Source of the DNA: Candidatus Nealsonbacteria bacterium RBG_13_42_11
GTDB taxonomy: Bacteria > Patescibacteriota > Minisyncoccia > Minisyncoccales > RBG-13-42-11
Direction: 5' to 3'
Assembly: GCA_001821455.1 (NCBI GenBank)
Contig: MHLY01000003.1
Coordinates: forward strand, 10,994-44,876
DNA length: 33,883 nucleotides
Shown here: positions 22,138 to 30,392 of the stretch, in pieces
Layout: each line of letters opens with the position of its first letter
Position numbering within the stretch: position 1 is the stretch's first letter
Notes under the pieces: generated by a model
Databases searched by the model: none
The model's input: the letters and a program-made list of their open reading frames with translations, nothing else
What the model was told of the DNA's origin: nothing
Translations under genes and position numbers: made by a program

Positions 22138-23649
22138 ATGAAAAAATTATTGCTTTTATTGTCTGTAATAATCTTTATTAGTTTTGTTTTTCCAGGGATT
22201 GCAGACGCTGCCGTGCTTAATCCCGGCGCTTCTTGTGCATCTGGAGATCAATGCTGTGAAGTATGTAAAGACTGGGCATCCGCCGCCCTAAGTCGAGGAT
22301 TCCCCGTTTATTACCAATGTAAAATGGGCATGAGTATTGATATGTGCTATGGAGACTGTGGGCCTAAATTATTTCAAAAATGGTATCTTCCAGGAGATTA
22401 CGGATGTGGTCCGTTTGGAGATTGCGCCTGCTTTGTTTGTCAGTGTAATAATATGTGTTGTGGCACCGGGGAAACCTGTGCTAATCCATACAGTACCTGT
22501 AAGGTTCCTGCGTGTAAAAATCAGGGTGACCCGTGTGCCAATAATAGCGAGTGCTGTAATAACACTTGTATAGACGGCTTTTGTTGTGATTCGGTTTGCT
22601 CCGACATATGTAAATATTGTGACGATGCAGAAGGGTTTGGTGCTTGCATAAATGTTCCAAACGGTATGGACCCCGATAATGAGTGCCCCGGGACATCTGG
22701 TAACGGTGATTTCTGTAATGGAGCGGGAGCCTGCCAAACGCAAGCTTCTTGCAAGGCGCTAGGTGCTTCTTGTAGTCTTACAAACTCAAATCTGTTTTGC
22801 TGTACTGGATATGGTTGTTTAAATGGAATTTGTACTCAGATTTGTAATAATGATGAGCATTGTGATACAGGTGCAGGAGAAACTAACGCGAATTGTCCTA
22901 ATGACTGTCGTCCAGGTGGAGGAACGGGTGGCGGCGTTATTCTTTATATTGCTGCTAATTACGAGGGGCCACTAACGGTTGGGAGCGAAACAGAAGCACA
23001 CGTGTTTACATCAAACGTCTCTAATCTAAATGATTTCCTCTTGATTTTAGAGGGATTTCCTTCGGCAGACACCTGGAACGACGAAGTTTCATCAATGAAA
23101 ATATCTCCGGGTTATAATGTTAAATTATGCAAAGCCGCTAATTACGGAGAGTGTCTATCCCAAATCTTCACAACCGATGTTGCTAACTTTGTGGATATTG
23201 ATTTTAACGACACTCTTTCATCGGTAGAAATAACTTATGGTGGGGCGGGTTGCGGCGATACGATTTGTAGCCCGCCACAAGAAAATGCTAATAATTGCCC
23301 AGCGGATTGCGGTGGTTCTGTTCCGGGTTCTCAGCCGATGCCTAAAGGACATCTTAATTTAACTTATCCGTCATTTTTAAACCTTGATTTAAATATGCCG
23401 TTAAATCAGCTTATTGCCCAGCTTTATTATTTTATAATAGCAATTTCCGGCTTGGCCGTATTTGTAATGCTGGTTTGGGGCGGTTTTGAATATTTAACTT
23501 CAACCGGAAACCCGTCAAAAATCGGCAATGCAAAAGAAAGAATAACCTCAGCGCTTCTGGGTTTATTGATTATTTTAGCTTCTTATCTTATTTTACAGGT
23601 AATTAACCCCGATTTATTAACGCTTACTTTACCACAAATCCAACATTAG
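22138..23649 (+). CDS. Cysteine-rich surface protein with beta-gamma-crystallin domain and VirB2-like membrane end
   Basis: 503 residues. A signal peptide (1-24, ADA-A) is followed by a region (33-257) with 40 cysteines, many as CC pairs or CxC, like disulfide-knot and EGF-like modules; its end, CNNDEHCDTG...CPNDC (236-257), and a second copy, CGDTICSPP...CPADC (372-391), fit a short GDxxC...NCPxDC repeat. Residues about 267-367 look like a double-Greek-key beta-gamma-crystallin domain with two calcium-site motifs, NDEVSS (314-319) and NDTLSS (357-362). The C-terminal 90 residues hold two membrane helices (about 430-452 and 469-490) of the VirB2-like kind. I count 46 cysteines. It implies an oxidising envelope and calcium-stabilised surface display near the secretion apparatus. 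Converges with jag, overlapping by 4 nt. Confidence 0.78.
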   Translation: MKKLLLLLSVIIFISFVFPGIADAAVLNPGASCASGDQCCEVCKDWASAALSRGFPVYYQCKMGMSIDMCYGDCGPKLFQKWYLPGDYGCGPFGDCACFVCQCNNMCCGTGETCANPYSTCKVPACKNQGDPCANNSECCNNTCIDGFCCDSVCSDICKYCDDAEGFGACINVPNGMDPDNECPGTSGNGDFCNGAGACQTQASCKALGASCSLTNSNLFCCTGYGCLNGICTQICNNDEHCDTGAGETNANCPNDCRPGGGTGGGVILYIAANYEGPLTVGSETEAHVFTSNVSNLNDFLLILEGFPSADTWNDEVSSMKISPGYNVKLCKAANYGECLSQIFTTDVANFVDIDFNDTLSSVEITYGGAGCGDTICSPPQENANNCPADCGGSVPGSQPMPKGHLNLTYPSFLNLDLNMPLNQLIAQLYYFIIAISGLAVFVMLVWGGFEYLTSTGNPSKIGNAKERITSALLGLLIILASYLILQVINPDLLTLTLPQIQH

Positions 23650-24104
23650 GGACGGGGCTTAATTAGTACGCTTCGTTCGGGTTCTTCTCCGATACTTTCC
23701 GTAATAACGTCACTTCGGTCGGCGAGTTCCAAGTGAATAATTCTTCTTTCGTAGGCTGGCATAGATGCCAGCTGTTTTTCTTTTTTAGTCAGCGACACTT
23801 CGTCAGCAGTCGTTCTGGCCATTTCTTTTAAATACTCAGTTTTTTTCTTCTTATAATCATTAATATCCAAATCAATAAAAAACTGTTCTTCAATTTTTTT
23901 TCTCAAAATCGCTTTCAAAAGATGCTGAATTTCAATTAAGGTCTGGCCGCCTTCCCCGATCAGGATCTGGGGCTCTTCGGTTTTTAAATTAATGTGTATA
24001 GCTCCGTCTTTTTCCGACAAAAGACCGATCTCAACTAAAAAAGTTGTTTTTTGAAAAAAATCTTCAACGGTTTTTTTAATTAATTCAAGGTTTTGCGGGC
24101 TCAT
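23646..24104 (-). CDS. jag: KH-R3H RNA-binding protein KhpB (Jag)
   Basis: 152 residues: a KH domain with LIGEGGQTLIEIQHLLK (48-64) and an R3H domain at the end with the ASMPAYERRIIHLEL block and the final SIGEEPERSVLIKP. The N-terminal Jag_N module of longer homologues is missing. KhpB binds RNA with KhpA and affects cell elongation in Firmicutes. It sits directly after yidC, overlapping it by 20 nt, in the usual rnpA-yidD-yidC-jag order. The tail overlaps the convergent cysteine-rich gene by 4 nt with no terminator between them. Confidence 0.93.
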   Translation of the reverse strand: MSPQNLELIKKTVEDFFQKTTFLVEIGLLSEKDGAIHINLKTEEPQILIGEGGQTLIEIQHLLKAILRKKIEEQFFIDLDINDYKKKKTEYLKEMARTTADEVSLTKKEKQLASMPAYERRIIHLELADRSDVITESIGEEPERSVLIKPRP

Positions 24105-24828
24105 AAGGTTTTGCTTTTGGTTTTAGTATTAAATATTGCTGCAAAATGGAAAATAAGGAAGTGACTATCCAGTAAAGGCCGATGGCTGAGGGCAGTTTCC
24201 ATAAAAACAAAACTGTGAAAATCGGGAAAAAATAAAGCATTTGTTTTTGCATGACGTCTGAAAATCGGGACATCTGGTCGGTTTTTTTGTCTGTTTTTTT
24301 ATTTTTAGCCATCATCATTTTGGATTGGAAAAACTGGGTAAGACCGGCTAAGACCGCGAGTATCATATTGCCCTGGGCCAAATTAATTATTCCTAAAAAG
24401 CTGGGGTTAATCGTCCCGGGGTTGGGAATAAAACTGTAAAGCAAGCCCATGGCTTCGGGTCTCAGTCCCTTCCAAAAAACCTGGTAAAGAGCGATCAGAA
24501 CGGGTAATTGTATTAAGAGCGGCAAACAGCCTCCGAAAGGGTTAACTCCCTCTTTCTGATAAAGAGCCATTATTTCTTTTGTCTGTTTTTCCTTGTCGTT
24601 TTTGTATTTCTCCTGAACCTCCTGAATTTTGGGCTGAAGTTCCGACATCGCTTTCTGAGACTTGATGGATTTTATCATAAAAGGGTAGAGAACAACCCTA
24701 ATTAAGGCCGTTAAAACAATAATGGCTATCCCAAAATCATGGCCCGGCAGGTATTGGTAAAGAAAAACCAGTGCATTAAGCAGGGGTTCGTACAATATTT
24801 TATTGAAAGCGGAAATGAAAAAGTCCAT
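24085..24828 (-). CDS. yidC: Membrane protein insertase YidC/Oxa1
   Basis: 247 residues, the short form without the large periplasmic domain of proteobacterial YidC. The conserved core is present: IIVLTALIRVVLYPFMIKS (36-54) with the catalytic arginine, the cytoplasmic helical hairpin (about 58-96), GGCLPLLIQLPVLIALYQVF (99-118), and three more membrane helices ending in SIGLYW-like AIGLYWIVTS. YidC inserts and folds membrane proteins alone or with SecYEG. The N-terminal signal segment is short. The operon is rpmH-rnpA-yidD-yidC-jag; the stop codon of yidD is 10 nt upstream. Confidence 0.95.
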   Translation of the reverse strand: MDFFISAFNKILYEPLLNALVFLYQYLPGHDFGIAIIVLTALIRVVLYPFMIKSIKSQKAMSELQPKIQEVQEKYKNDKEKQTKEIMALYQKEGVNPFGGCLPLLIQLPVLIALYQVFWKGLRPEAMGLLYSFIPNPGTINPSFLGIINLAQGNMILAVLAGLTQFFQSKMMMAKNKKTDKKTDQMSRFSDVMQKQMLYFFPIFTVLFLWKLPSAIGLYWIVTSLFSILQQYLILKPKAKPYEPAKP

Positions 24829-24838
24829 TTTAAAAAAA

Positions 24839-25054
24839 TTACGGCAAATCTACGCCGCCCTTATTAAGAGAATTGCATCGCAATATTCTCCAAATTCCTT
24901 TTGCTATTCCTTGAAATATCCCGTATTTTTCAATCGCCGAAACTGTGTATTCTGAACAGCTCGGATAAAAACGGCAGTTAAATCCTAAATTTGGCGAAAT
25001 AAAAATTTGGTAAATTTTAATTAATTTCAGAAAAAGCTTTTTAATCATTTTCAT
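24839..25054 (-). CDS. yidD: Membrane protein insertion efficiency factor YidD
   Basis: 71 residues, normal for the family. It has the signature around NCRFYPSCSEYTVSAIEKYG (26-45), an N-terminal amphipathic helix (about 3-20), and the C-terminal RILRCNSLNKGGVDLP. YidD is a peripheral inner-membrane protein assisting YidC. Its ATG overlaps the rnpA stop codon by 4 nt (25051-25054). Cysteines C27, C34 and C60 match the family pattern. Confidence 0.95.
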   Translation of the reverse strand: MKMIKKLFLKLIKIYQIFISPNLGFNCRFYPSCSEYTVSAIEKYGIFQGIAKGIWRILRCNSLNKGGVDLP

Positions 25055-25392
25055 TTTACGATATTTGCTCTCTTAAGCAGCGCGGCAATCGTTTTTTCAA
25101 TTTCGCGAAAATCCCTTTTTTCAATTCCCGGAATCGCAATAAATAAATTGTCCGTGCCGGTCTTTATGGTTTTAAATTTTAATCTTACTGCTTCTCTTAA
25201 CTTTCTTTTGATTTTATTTCTTAAGGTGGATTTTTTTGATACCTTCTGGGAAACAATAAAACCGCAGCGTGCTTTTCCCAAGTCATTCTTAACCGTTTTT
25301 AAAATTAAAAAGTCTTCCTTTAGCCCCTTTCCTTTTTTAAAGACGTTGTCTATGTCCTTTTTTTGCCTGAGCCGGTTGTTTTTTGGTAGCAT
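25051..25392 (-). CDS. rnpA: Ribonuclease P protein component
   Basis: 113 residues. The basic N-terminal half and the RNR motif LRNKIKRKLREAVR (76-89) are the family markers, and KARCGFIVSQKVSKKS precedes it. RnpA binds the RNase P RNA to mature tRNA 5' ends. The rnpB RNA gene is not in the window. It starts 19 nt after rpmH and overlaps yidD by 4 nt. Confidence 0.95.
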   Translation of the reverse strand: MLPKNNRLRQKKDIDNVFKKGKGLKEDFLILKTVKNDLGKARCGFIVSQKVSKKSTLRNKIKRKLREAVRLKFKTIKTGTDNLFIAIPGIEKRDFREIEKTIAALLKRANIVK

Positions 25393-25411
25393 TTTAAAAC
25401 CGCTTCCGTTT

Positions 25412-25546
25412 CTAAACCGTAAGATTCTTTCTGCCCTTGCCTCTTCGTCTGGCTAACGTCCTTCTCCCGCCCACAGTTTTCATTCTTCTTAAAAATCCGT
25501 GGGTTCTTTTTCTTTTTTTGCTTTTTTTATGATAAGTGACTGACAT
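25412..25546 (-). CDS. rpmH: 50S ribosomal protein L34
   Basis: 44 residues from the ATG at 25544-25546, easily missed because of its size. It shows the L34 pattern: SVTYHKKSKKRKRTHGF, then RRMKTVGGRRTLARRRGKGR, 13 arginines, and the terminal NLTV. It is the first gene of the rnpA-yidD-yidC-jag operon and stands head to head with dnaA, the standard arrangement at a bacterial origin. Its promoter (25557-25585) leaves a leader of only about 4 nt. Confidence 0.95.
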   Translation of the reverse strand: MSVTYHKKSKKRKRTHGFLRRMKTVGGRRTLARRRGKGRKNLTV

Positions 25547-25696
25547 ACTGTTTTTTATCTTACCTTAATAATTCGGAAAGGTCAATTTCACAGGTTTTCC
25601 CCAGAATATCAACAAAATTTTGGCTTTGTGCGGGGTTTTACTTTTCCATTCCCCATAGTATAATGAACTGGCTGATAAAATAGATTTTGTATTTTC
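25547..25696. other. Candidate oriC, left part (rpmH-dnaA interval)
   Basis: An AT-rich interval between divergent rpmH and dnaA. It holds the nonamer TTTTCCCCA at 25595-25603, a possible variant DnaA box, and a TATAAT at 25659-25664 that can serve dnaA (predicted leader about 26 nt). No exact TTATCCACA is present. Together with 27047-27178 it is the best origin candidate, by gene context rather than by box density. Confidence 0.5.
25557..25585 (-). promoter_or_regulatory. Promoter of the rpmH operon
   Basis: Minus strand: TTGACC (25580-25585), 17-nt spacer, TAAGAT (25557-25562), 10 nt before the rpmH ATG. Predicted start about 25550; nearly leaderless. Confidence 0.65.
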
Positions 25697-27046
25697 ATGA
25701 TAAAAGAAGAATTGTGGCAAGCCGTGCTTGCCCAGGTCCAACTTAACATCTCCCAGGCCAATTTTGCCACTTGGTTTAAAGACACCGGAATCGTTTCTTT
25801 TAAGGATGGGGAAATTATGGTTTCAGTGCCCAACTCTTTTGCCAAAGAATGGCTGGAAAACAAATATGGGAAAACTATTTTTAAGATTTTATACAATTTA
25901 GATAAAGAAATAAAGGAAATAAAATATTCTGTTGGAAAATCCGAGCTGAAAACCCTGAAAAGAGTCCAGGTTTCCGTCCCGACTGCCGGCCAGCTTGATT
26001 TTGAGGAGTTTAAGGTTGATAAAGAAACGAATCTTAATCCTCGTTATACTTTTGAAAACTTTATTGTCGGTTCTTTTAATGAATTGGCTCATGCTGCCGC
26101 ATTAGCGGTCGCAAAAAAACCGGGCTTAGTTTACAACCCTCTTTTTGTTTATGGGGGCGTGGGAGTGGGCAAAACCCATCTTCTCCAGTCCATCGGCAAT
26201 GCGGTAATTAAAAACTCTCCCCAAAAAAAAGTAAGCTATATCGCTGCTGAAAAATTTACTGCCGGCGTTGTTTCATCAATTAAAAATCACAGCATGGAAA
26301 ATTTTAAAACAAAATACCGGGCAATTGACATTCTTATTTTGGATGACGTTCAGTTTTTAGCCGGCAAGGAAAAAACTCAGGAAGAATTTTTTCATACTTT
26401 TAACTCTTTATATGAAAACAATAAACAAATAATTTTATCTTCGGACCGGCCGCCAAAGGCCATACCCGCTCTGACGGAAAGATTGCGCTCGCGCTTTGAA
26501 GGCGGGATGATTGGGGACATCGGCTACCCCGATTATGAAACAAGAGTAGCTATTTTGAAGGCAAAAAGCCAGGAAAAAGGAGTTAATTTCCCCGACGACA
26601 TCTTGGATTATGTTGCAACAAACATTCAAAGAAATATCCGCGAGTTGGAAGGCGCTCTAAACAGGCTGATTGCCTATCAGCAGATAAACAAACAGTTGCC
26701 CAATCTGGAAGTGGCGAAATCTCTGCTAAGAAGCTTGTTTTTGTCTCCCAACAAAGTGGCCAACCCTAAAAAAATCATTCAGGTAGTGGCTGAGTTTTAT
26801 GACTTAAAAGAAAGGGACATTCTTTCAATCTCAAGAAAAAAAGAAGTGGTAAAACCCCGCCAAATTGCCATGTTTTTATTAAGAGAGGTTTTAAAAAGTT
26901 CCTATCCTTTTATTGGGAGAAAATTCGGGGGAAAAGATCACACCACCGCAATTCATGCCTGTGAAAAAATTGCCAGGGAGTTGGGGAATGACGAAAATCT
27001 TACCAATGAATTAGACCTAATAAGACAGAGGGTTTTCAGTGTGTAA
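25697..27046 (+). CDS. dnaA: Chromosomal replication initiator DnaA
   Basis: 449 residues with the four classic parts: N-terminal domain I (1-80, with WFKDT), a short linker, the AAA+ core with NPLFVYGGVGVGKTHLL (147-163) and DILILDDVQFL (211-221), and the DNA-binding domain IV with the signature GGKDHTTAIHACEKI near residue 415. DnaA-ATP opens the origin. The linker II is short, as in other reduced genomes. The signature helix is unchanged, so the cognate box should be close to TTATCCACA, yet only TTTTCCCCA-type nonamers are seen nearby. Confidence 0.97.
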   Translation: MIKEELWQAVLAQVQLNISQANFATWFKDTGIVSFKDGEIMVSVPNSFAKEWLENKYGKTIFKILYNLDKEIKEIKYSVGKSELKTLKRVQVSVPTAGQLDFEEFKVDKETNLNPRYTFENFIVGSFNELAHAAALAVAKKPGLVYNPLFVYGGVGVGKTHLLQSIGNAVIKNSPQKKVSYIAAEKFTAGVVSSIKNHSMENFKTKYRAIDILILDDVQFLAGKEKTQEEFFHTFNSLYENNKQIILSSDRPPKAIPALTERLRSRFEGGMIGDIGYPDYETRVAILKAKSQEKGVNFPDDILDYVATNIQRNIRELEGALNRLIAYQQINKQLPNLEVAKSLLRSLFLSPNKVANPKKIIQVVAEFYDLKERDILSISRKKEVVKPRQIAMFLLREVLKSSYPFIGRKFGGKDHTTAIHACEKIARELGNDENLTNELDLIRQRVFSV

Positions 27047-27178
27047 AATGGGGAAAAATTAAAAACCTTAAAAATCCCCATTCTTTCTACTGTTCATCCT
27101 TTGGTAATTTTGTGCGAGAAGCGGGAGAAAATAAAACTTTTCCCCAACGCTAATAACATTAATTTAAATATTAAATAA
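27047..27178. other. Candidate oriC, right part (dnaA-dnaN interval)
   Basis: 132 nt without a gene. It has TTTTCCCCA on the minus strand (27049-27057) and on the plus strand (27138-27146). An inverted repeat AATGGGGA (27047-27054) / TCCCCATT (27075-27082) encloses an A/T-only stretch apart from two C that could melt easily. No clear promoter for dnaN is seen, so dnaN is probably transcribed with dnaA. Confidence 0.45.
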
Positions 27179-28327
27179 ATGAAAACCGTAATTTTGAAAG
27201 AAAAATTAAAAGAGGGAATTAATACCGTGGAAAGAATTTCTGAAAAGTCTTTAACTTTACCGATTTTAAATAACGTTTTAATTTCAACGGAAAAAAACTT
27301 TCTCAACCTGACTACGACCGATTTAGAGGTCGGAATTAACTGGTGGTCTTTAGTTAAAACTGAAAGAGAGGGGAAAATCGCCGTACCCTCCCGCGTTTTA
27401 TCTAGTTTTGTTAATTTCCTGCCGGATAAACCCGTAGAACTGGAAGTAAAAGATTTAACGTTAAAAATCAAATGCGACGATTATCAAACTTCAATTAAGG
27501 GGTTTAATCCGGAAGATTTCCCGATCATTCCAAAGGTGATAAGCAAAGAAAAAGTTGTTATTAAAAGCCAGGTTTTCTGCCAAAACCTGAGCCGGGTTGT
27601 TGATGTGGCCAGTTTTTCATCAACCAAACCGGAAATTTCCGGAATTTACTTTCTGTTCCAGAAAAACCTGATCGTGATGGCGGCTACAGACAGTTTTCGC
27701 CTAGGTGAAACAAAGATCTTTTTAGAATCCCCTAAAAATAACTTAACGAAGGATTATTCCTTAATTCTGCCCCAAAAGGCAGCTAAGGAAATTATTAATA
27801 TTTTGGGCGGGGGAAGCGGAGATTTAACCATATGTTTTTCACCGAACCAGATTCTTTTTGAAACGGGCCTGACGGAAACATCTCACCCTAAAATCCAGCT
27901 TGTTTCCCGGTTGATTGAGGGCGACTATCCGAACTACCAGGAAATTATTCCTAAAAAATCGGAAACAAAAATTCAGGTTTCTTTAAATGAGATTATTAAC
28001 CAGATTAAATTATCCTCGCTTTTCAGCAGCAAAATTAACGAGGTAAAATTAAAAATTGATCCCAAAAAGAATCAATTAAATATTTTCAGCCAAAATCCCG
28101 ACGTGGGAGAATATAATAGTTTCTTAAACGCTAAAATTGACGGCAAGCCCTTTGAGATTTCTTTTAACTACAGATTTTTATTGGACGGATTGTTAAACAT
28201 CGGTCTGGGCAGAGAAAAAGAAACCGAAGTGATTTTAGAATTAAACGGTTCAGATAAGCCCGGAGTAATAAAAGCGAAAGGAGACGAATCTTATCTTTAT
28301 TTGGTGATGCCGATAAAAACTAATTAA
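27179..28327 (+). CDS. dnaN: DNA polymerase III beta subunit (sliding clamp)
   Basis: 382 residues with three repeated clamp domains: the N-terminal MKTVILKEKLKEGINTVERI, SLTLPILNNVLI (24-35), VSRLIEGDYPNYQEIIP in the last third, and the C-terminal YLYLVMPI end, the canonical clamp terminus. The clamp tethers polymerase III to DNA. It follows dnaA by 132 nt. The C-terminal end overlaps the convergent PBP gene by 8 nt without a terminator. Confidence 0.96.
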   Translation: MKTVILKEKLKEGINTVERISEKSLTLPILNNVLISTEKNFLNLTTTDLEVGINWWSLVKTEREGKIAVPSRVLSSFVNFLPDKPVELEVKDLTLKIKCDDYQTSIKGFNPEDFPIIPKVISKEKVVIKSQVFCQNLSRVVDVASFSSTKPEISGIYFLFQKNLIVMAATDSFRLGETKIFLESPKNNLTKDYSLILPQKAAKEIINILGGGSGDLTICFSPNQILFETGLTETSHPKIQLVSRLIEGDYPNYQEIIPKKSETKIQVSLNEIINQIKLSSLFSSKINEVKLKIDPKKNQLNIFSQNPDVGEYNSFLNAKIDGKPFEISFNYRFLLDGLLNIGLGREKETEVILELNGSDKPGVIKAKGDESYLYLVMPIKTN

Positions 28328-30323
28328 AGGGATTAGGCAGGAACTTTTCTAAAAACTCGTGAAAGATCGGGCCCGCTACTGTTGCTGCGGGCTGTTTTCT
28401 TATCATGGGCTCGTTGTTATTATTTCCAACCCAAACACCCACCGTAAGCGAGGGAATATAACCTATGGTCCAGCAATCCCTAAAGTCATCAGTGGTGCCG
28501 GTTTTCGCCGCCACTTTGTAGTTTTCAAAATATAAATGCGACCGGGCGCCGAACATCGGCGTTCTCATGTCGTTATCTGAAAGAATGTCGGTGACTAATT
28601 TTGCCACCTCGCTTGATAATACTCTTTTTGAACCCTTTTTATTTTCTTCGAGAATTTTTCCCTGGTAATCCTCAATTTTTAAAATAGAAACCGGTTCCAC
28701 TCTTATTCCCTCAGCCGCAAAAACTCCGAAAGCCGAAGTGATGTCCAATAATTTTACTTCCCCGCCGCCCAGAACAATTGCCGGACCGTAAGAAGATAAG
28801 GGCTTGTCTAAAGTAGTAATTCCCATGCTTTTAGCCGTTTCAATACTCTCTTTTAATCCTTCGGCTATTATATTTTCCTGGCCGATAAAATTATTAGTAG
28901 TCAGGGCGTTTATTTTATTTTCCGAGCCGATTAAATAAAGGACTTTTATGGACGGAACGTTTAAGGATTGCGCCAAGGACTGCCTTAAAGTAATTAAGCC
29001 CCGAAACTTGCCGTCGTAGTTTTGGGGCAGATATTCTTTATCTCCCCAAAACCCAAAACTGGTTGCCTCGTCGCTGACCATGGTTTTGTCGTCATAGCCC
29101 TTCTTAAAAGCGGTGGCGTAAATAAAGGGCTTAAAGGCGGAGCCCGGTTGTCTCCCTGGGCTTTCTTTTGTGCCGAGCGTGACATTGAATTTCGGGTCAA
29201 ACAAACAATCCACTCCCGAAATGCAATTCTCAGGATATGATGAAGCGTAATAATCACCTGTTCCGACCGTCATTGACAATACTTCTCCGGTTTGCGGGTC
29301 AATAGCAACCAGGCCCGCGTTATGGGCATTATAGGCCTTATTTCTTTCAACCCCCTCTTTTACTATCCTTTCGGCTTCTTGCTGCATTTCCCAATTCAAA
29401 GAAGTATAAACTTTCAATCCCTGTTTCATTAAAAAATCTTCTCCGTATTTTTCCGTAATTTGCTGCTTCACCCAAAGGGTGAAATAGGGAGCCAGGATTT
29501 TAACCGGATTTTCAACAAAAACAACCTCTTCTTTTTTTGCCGCTTCAAACTGTTCCTCGGTTATAAAGTCATAACTTAACATTCTTCCTAAAACATAATC
29601 TTTTCTTTCCAACAGCTCGTCTTTATGGGGCCCGAAAGGAGACAAATAGCTCGGCGCCTGAATTAAAGCCGCCAAAGTGGCGATCTCGGGCAAAGAAAGA
29701 TTTTCAATTGGTTTTTCAAAATAAGTTTGGCTGGCCGCTGCCACGCCGTAAGCATTTTGGCCAAAAGGAATTTGGTTTAAATACCATTCTAAAATCTGGT
29801 CTTTTGAATAACGCCGGTCTATTTCCAAAGCCAAGACGATTTCTCTGAATTTTCTACTGATAGTTTTTTCAGTGGAGAAAAAGGTTGACCTGATTAGCTG
29901 CTGGGGGATAGTGGAACCGCCATACATCGCCTCTTTCAGTTTTAAATTAATTAGGACTGATCTGAGTATCCCCTTAAAATCAACTCCGAAATGGTGATAA
30001 AAATTAATATCTTCCGTGACAATGACAGCCTGTTCTAGCAAGTCAGGTATCTGATTCAAGGAAACCAAGGTTCTTTTTTCTTCCCCGTAAATTTCATAAA
30101 GCAATACTTTTCCCGTGCGGTCGTAAATTTTCGTTGATTGAGCAAATTGTTTCTCGGTAAATTTTTCCGGCCGCGGCAGATCTTTCGCGTAATAGATAAA
30201 TAAAACAACAGAACAAAAAACGAGAAACAAAAAAAGACCCCCCGTTATTTTAACAAAACGAGAAACTTTCTTCCTTTCTTTGCTCTCCCGATAGGTTTTA
30301 CGATGAAAAATCCGATAAGGCAC
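28320..30323 (-). CDS. Class A penicillin-binding protein (glycosyltransferase 51 - transpeptidase)
   Basis: 667 residues. N-terminal membrane anchor (about 26-45). Glycosyltransferase domain (about 60-235) with catalytic E104 in VTEDINFYHHFGVD (102-115) and GGSTIPQQL (135-143), where the usual residue is Thr instead of P140. Transpeptidase domain (about 330-660) with SAFK (395-398), SLN (453-455) and KTGT (607-610). It polymerises and cross-links peptidoglycan. The GTG start at 30321-30323 lies 6 nt after the -10 box, so initiation would fall on the GTG itself. It diverges from tyrS and converges with dnaN. Confidence 0.94.
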   Translation of the reverse strand: MPYRIFHRKTYRESKERKKVSRFVKITGGLFLFLVFCSVVLFIYYAKDLPRPEKFTEKQFAQSTKIYDRTGKVLLYEIYGEEKRTLVSLNQIPDLLEQAVIVTEDINFYHHFGVDFKGILRSVLINLKLKEAMYGGSTIPQQLIRSTFFSTEKTISRKFREIVLALEIDRRYSKDQILEWYLNQIPFGQNAYGVAAASQTYFEKPIENLSLPEIATLAALIQAPSYLSPFGPHKDELLERKDYVLGRMLSYDFITEEQFEAAKKEEVVFVENPVKILAPYFTLWVKQQITEKYGEDFLMKQGLKVYTSLNWEMQQEAERIVKEGVERNKAYNAHNAGLVAIDPQTGEVLSMTVGTGDYYASSYPENCISGVDCLFDPKFNVTLGTKESPGRQPGSAFKPFIYATAFKKGYDDKTMVSDEATSFGFWGDKEYLPQNYDGKFRGLITLRQSLAQSLNVPSIKVLYLIGSENKINALTTNNFIGQENIIAEGLKESIETAKSMGITTLDKPLSSYGPAIVLGGGEVKLLDITSAFGVFAAEGIRVEPVSILKIEDYQGKILEENKKGSKRVLSSEVAKLVTDILSDNDMRTPMFGARSHLYFENYKVAAKTGTTDDFRDCWTIGYIPSLTVGVWVGNNNNEPMIRKQPAATVAGPIFHEFLEKFLPNPFN

Positions 30324-30329
30324 AACTCT

Positions 30330-30358
30330 ATTTTATAAAAATTAAGGCCAATTGGCAA
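30330..30358 (-). promoter_or_regulatory. PBP promoter, -35 overlapping that of tyrS
   Basis: Minus strand: TTGCCA (30353-30358), 17-nt spacer, TAAAAT (30330-30335), 6 nt before the GTG. The -35 box covers five bases of the tyrS -35 box on the other strand (30352-30357). Confidence 0.65.
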
Positions 30359-30380
30359 TTTTTATTAATTTTGATAAGAT
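30352..30380 (+). promoter_or_regulatory. tyrS promoter
   Basis: Plus strand: TTGGCA (30352-30357), 17-nt spacer, TAAGAT (30375-30380), 12 nt before the ATG at 30393; predicted leader about 6 nt. Confidence 0.65.
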
Positions 30381-30392
30381 GAAATAAAATCC

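Noticed and set aside
22369..22754. Several open frames opposite the cysteine-rich gene
   Set aside because: They are explained by the biased cysteine codons (TGT/TGC) of the real gene, which leave few stops on the other strand.
27047..27082. The dnaA-dnaN inverted repeat as an intrinsic terminator
   Set aside because: The 20-nt loop is long and no T run follows TCCCCATT; an origin role fits better.
29022..29240. Open frame opposite the PBP gene
   Set aside because: It lies entirely within the PBP coding sequence, has no start signal and no recognisable protein features.
28320..30323. P140 in the PBP glycosyltransferase motif GGSTIPQQ as a sign of inactivity
   Set aside because: The catalytic glutamate E104 and the rest of the motif are intact; the substitution alone is not evidence of loss.
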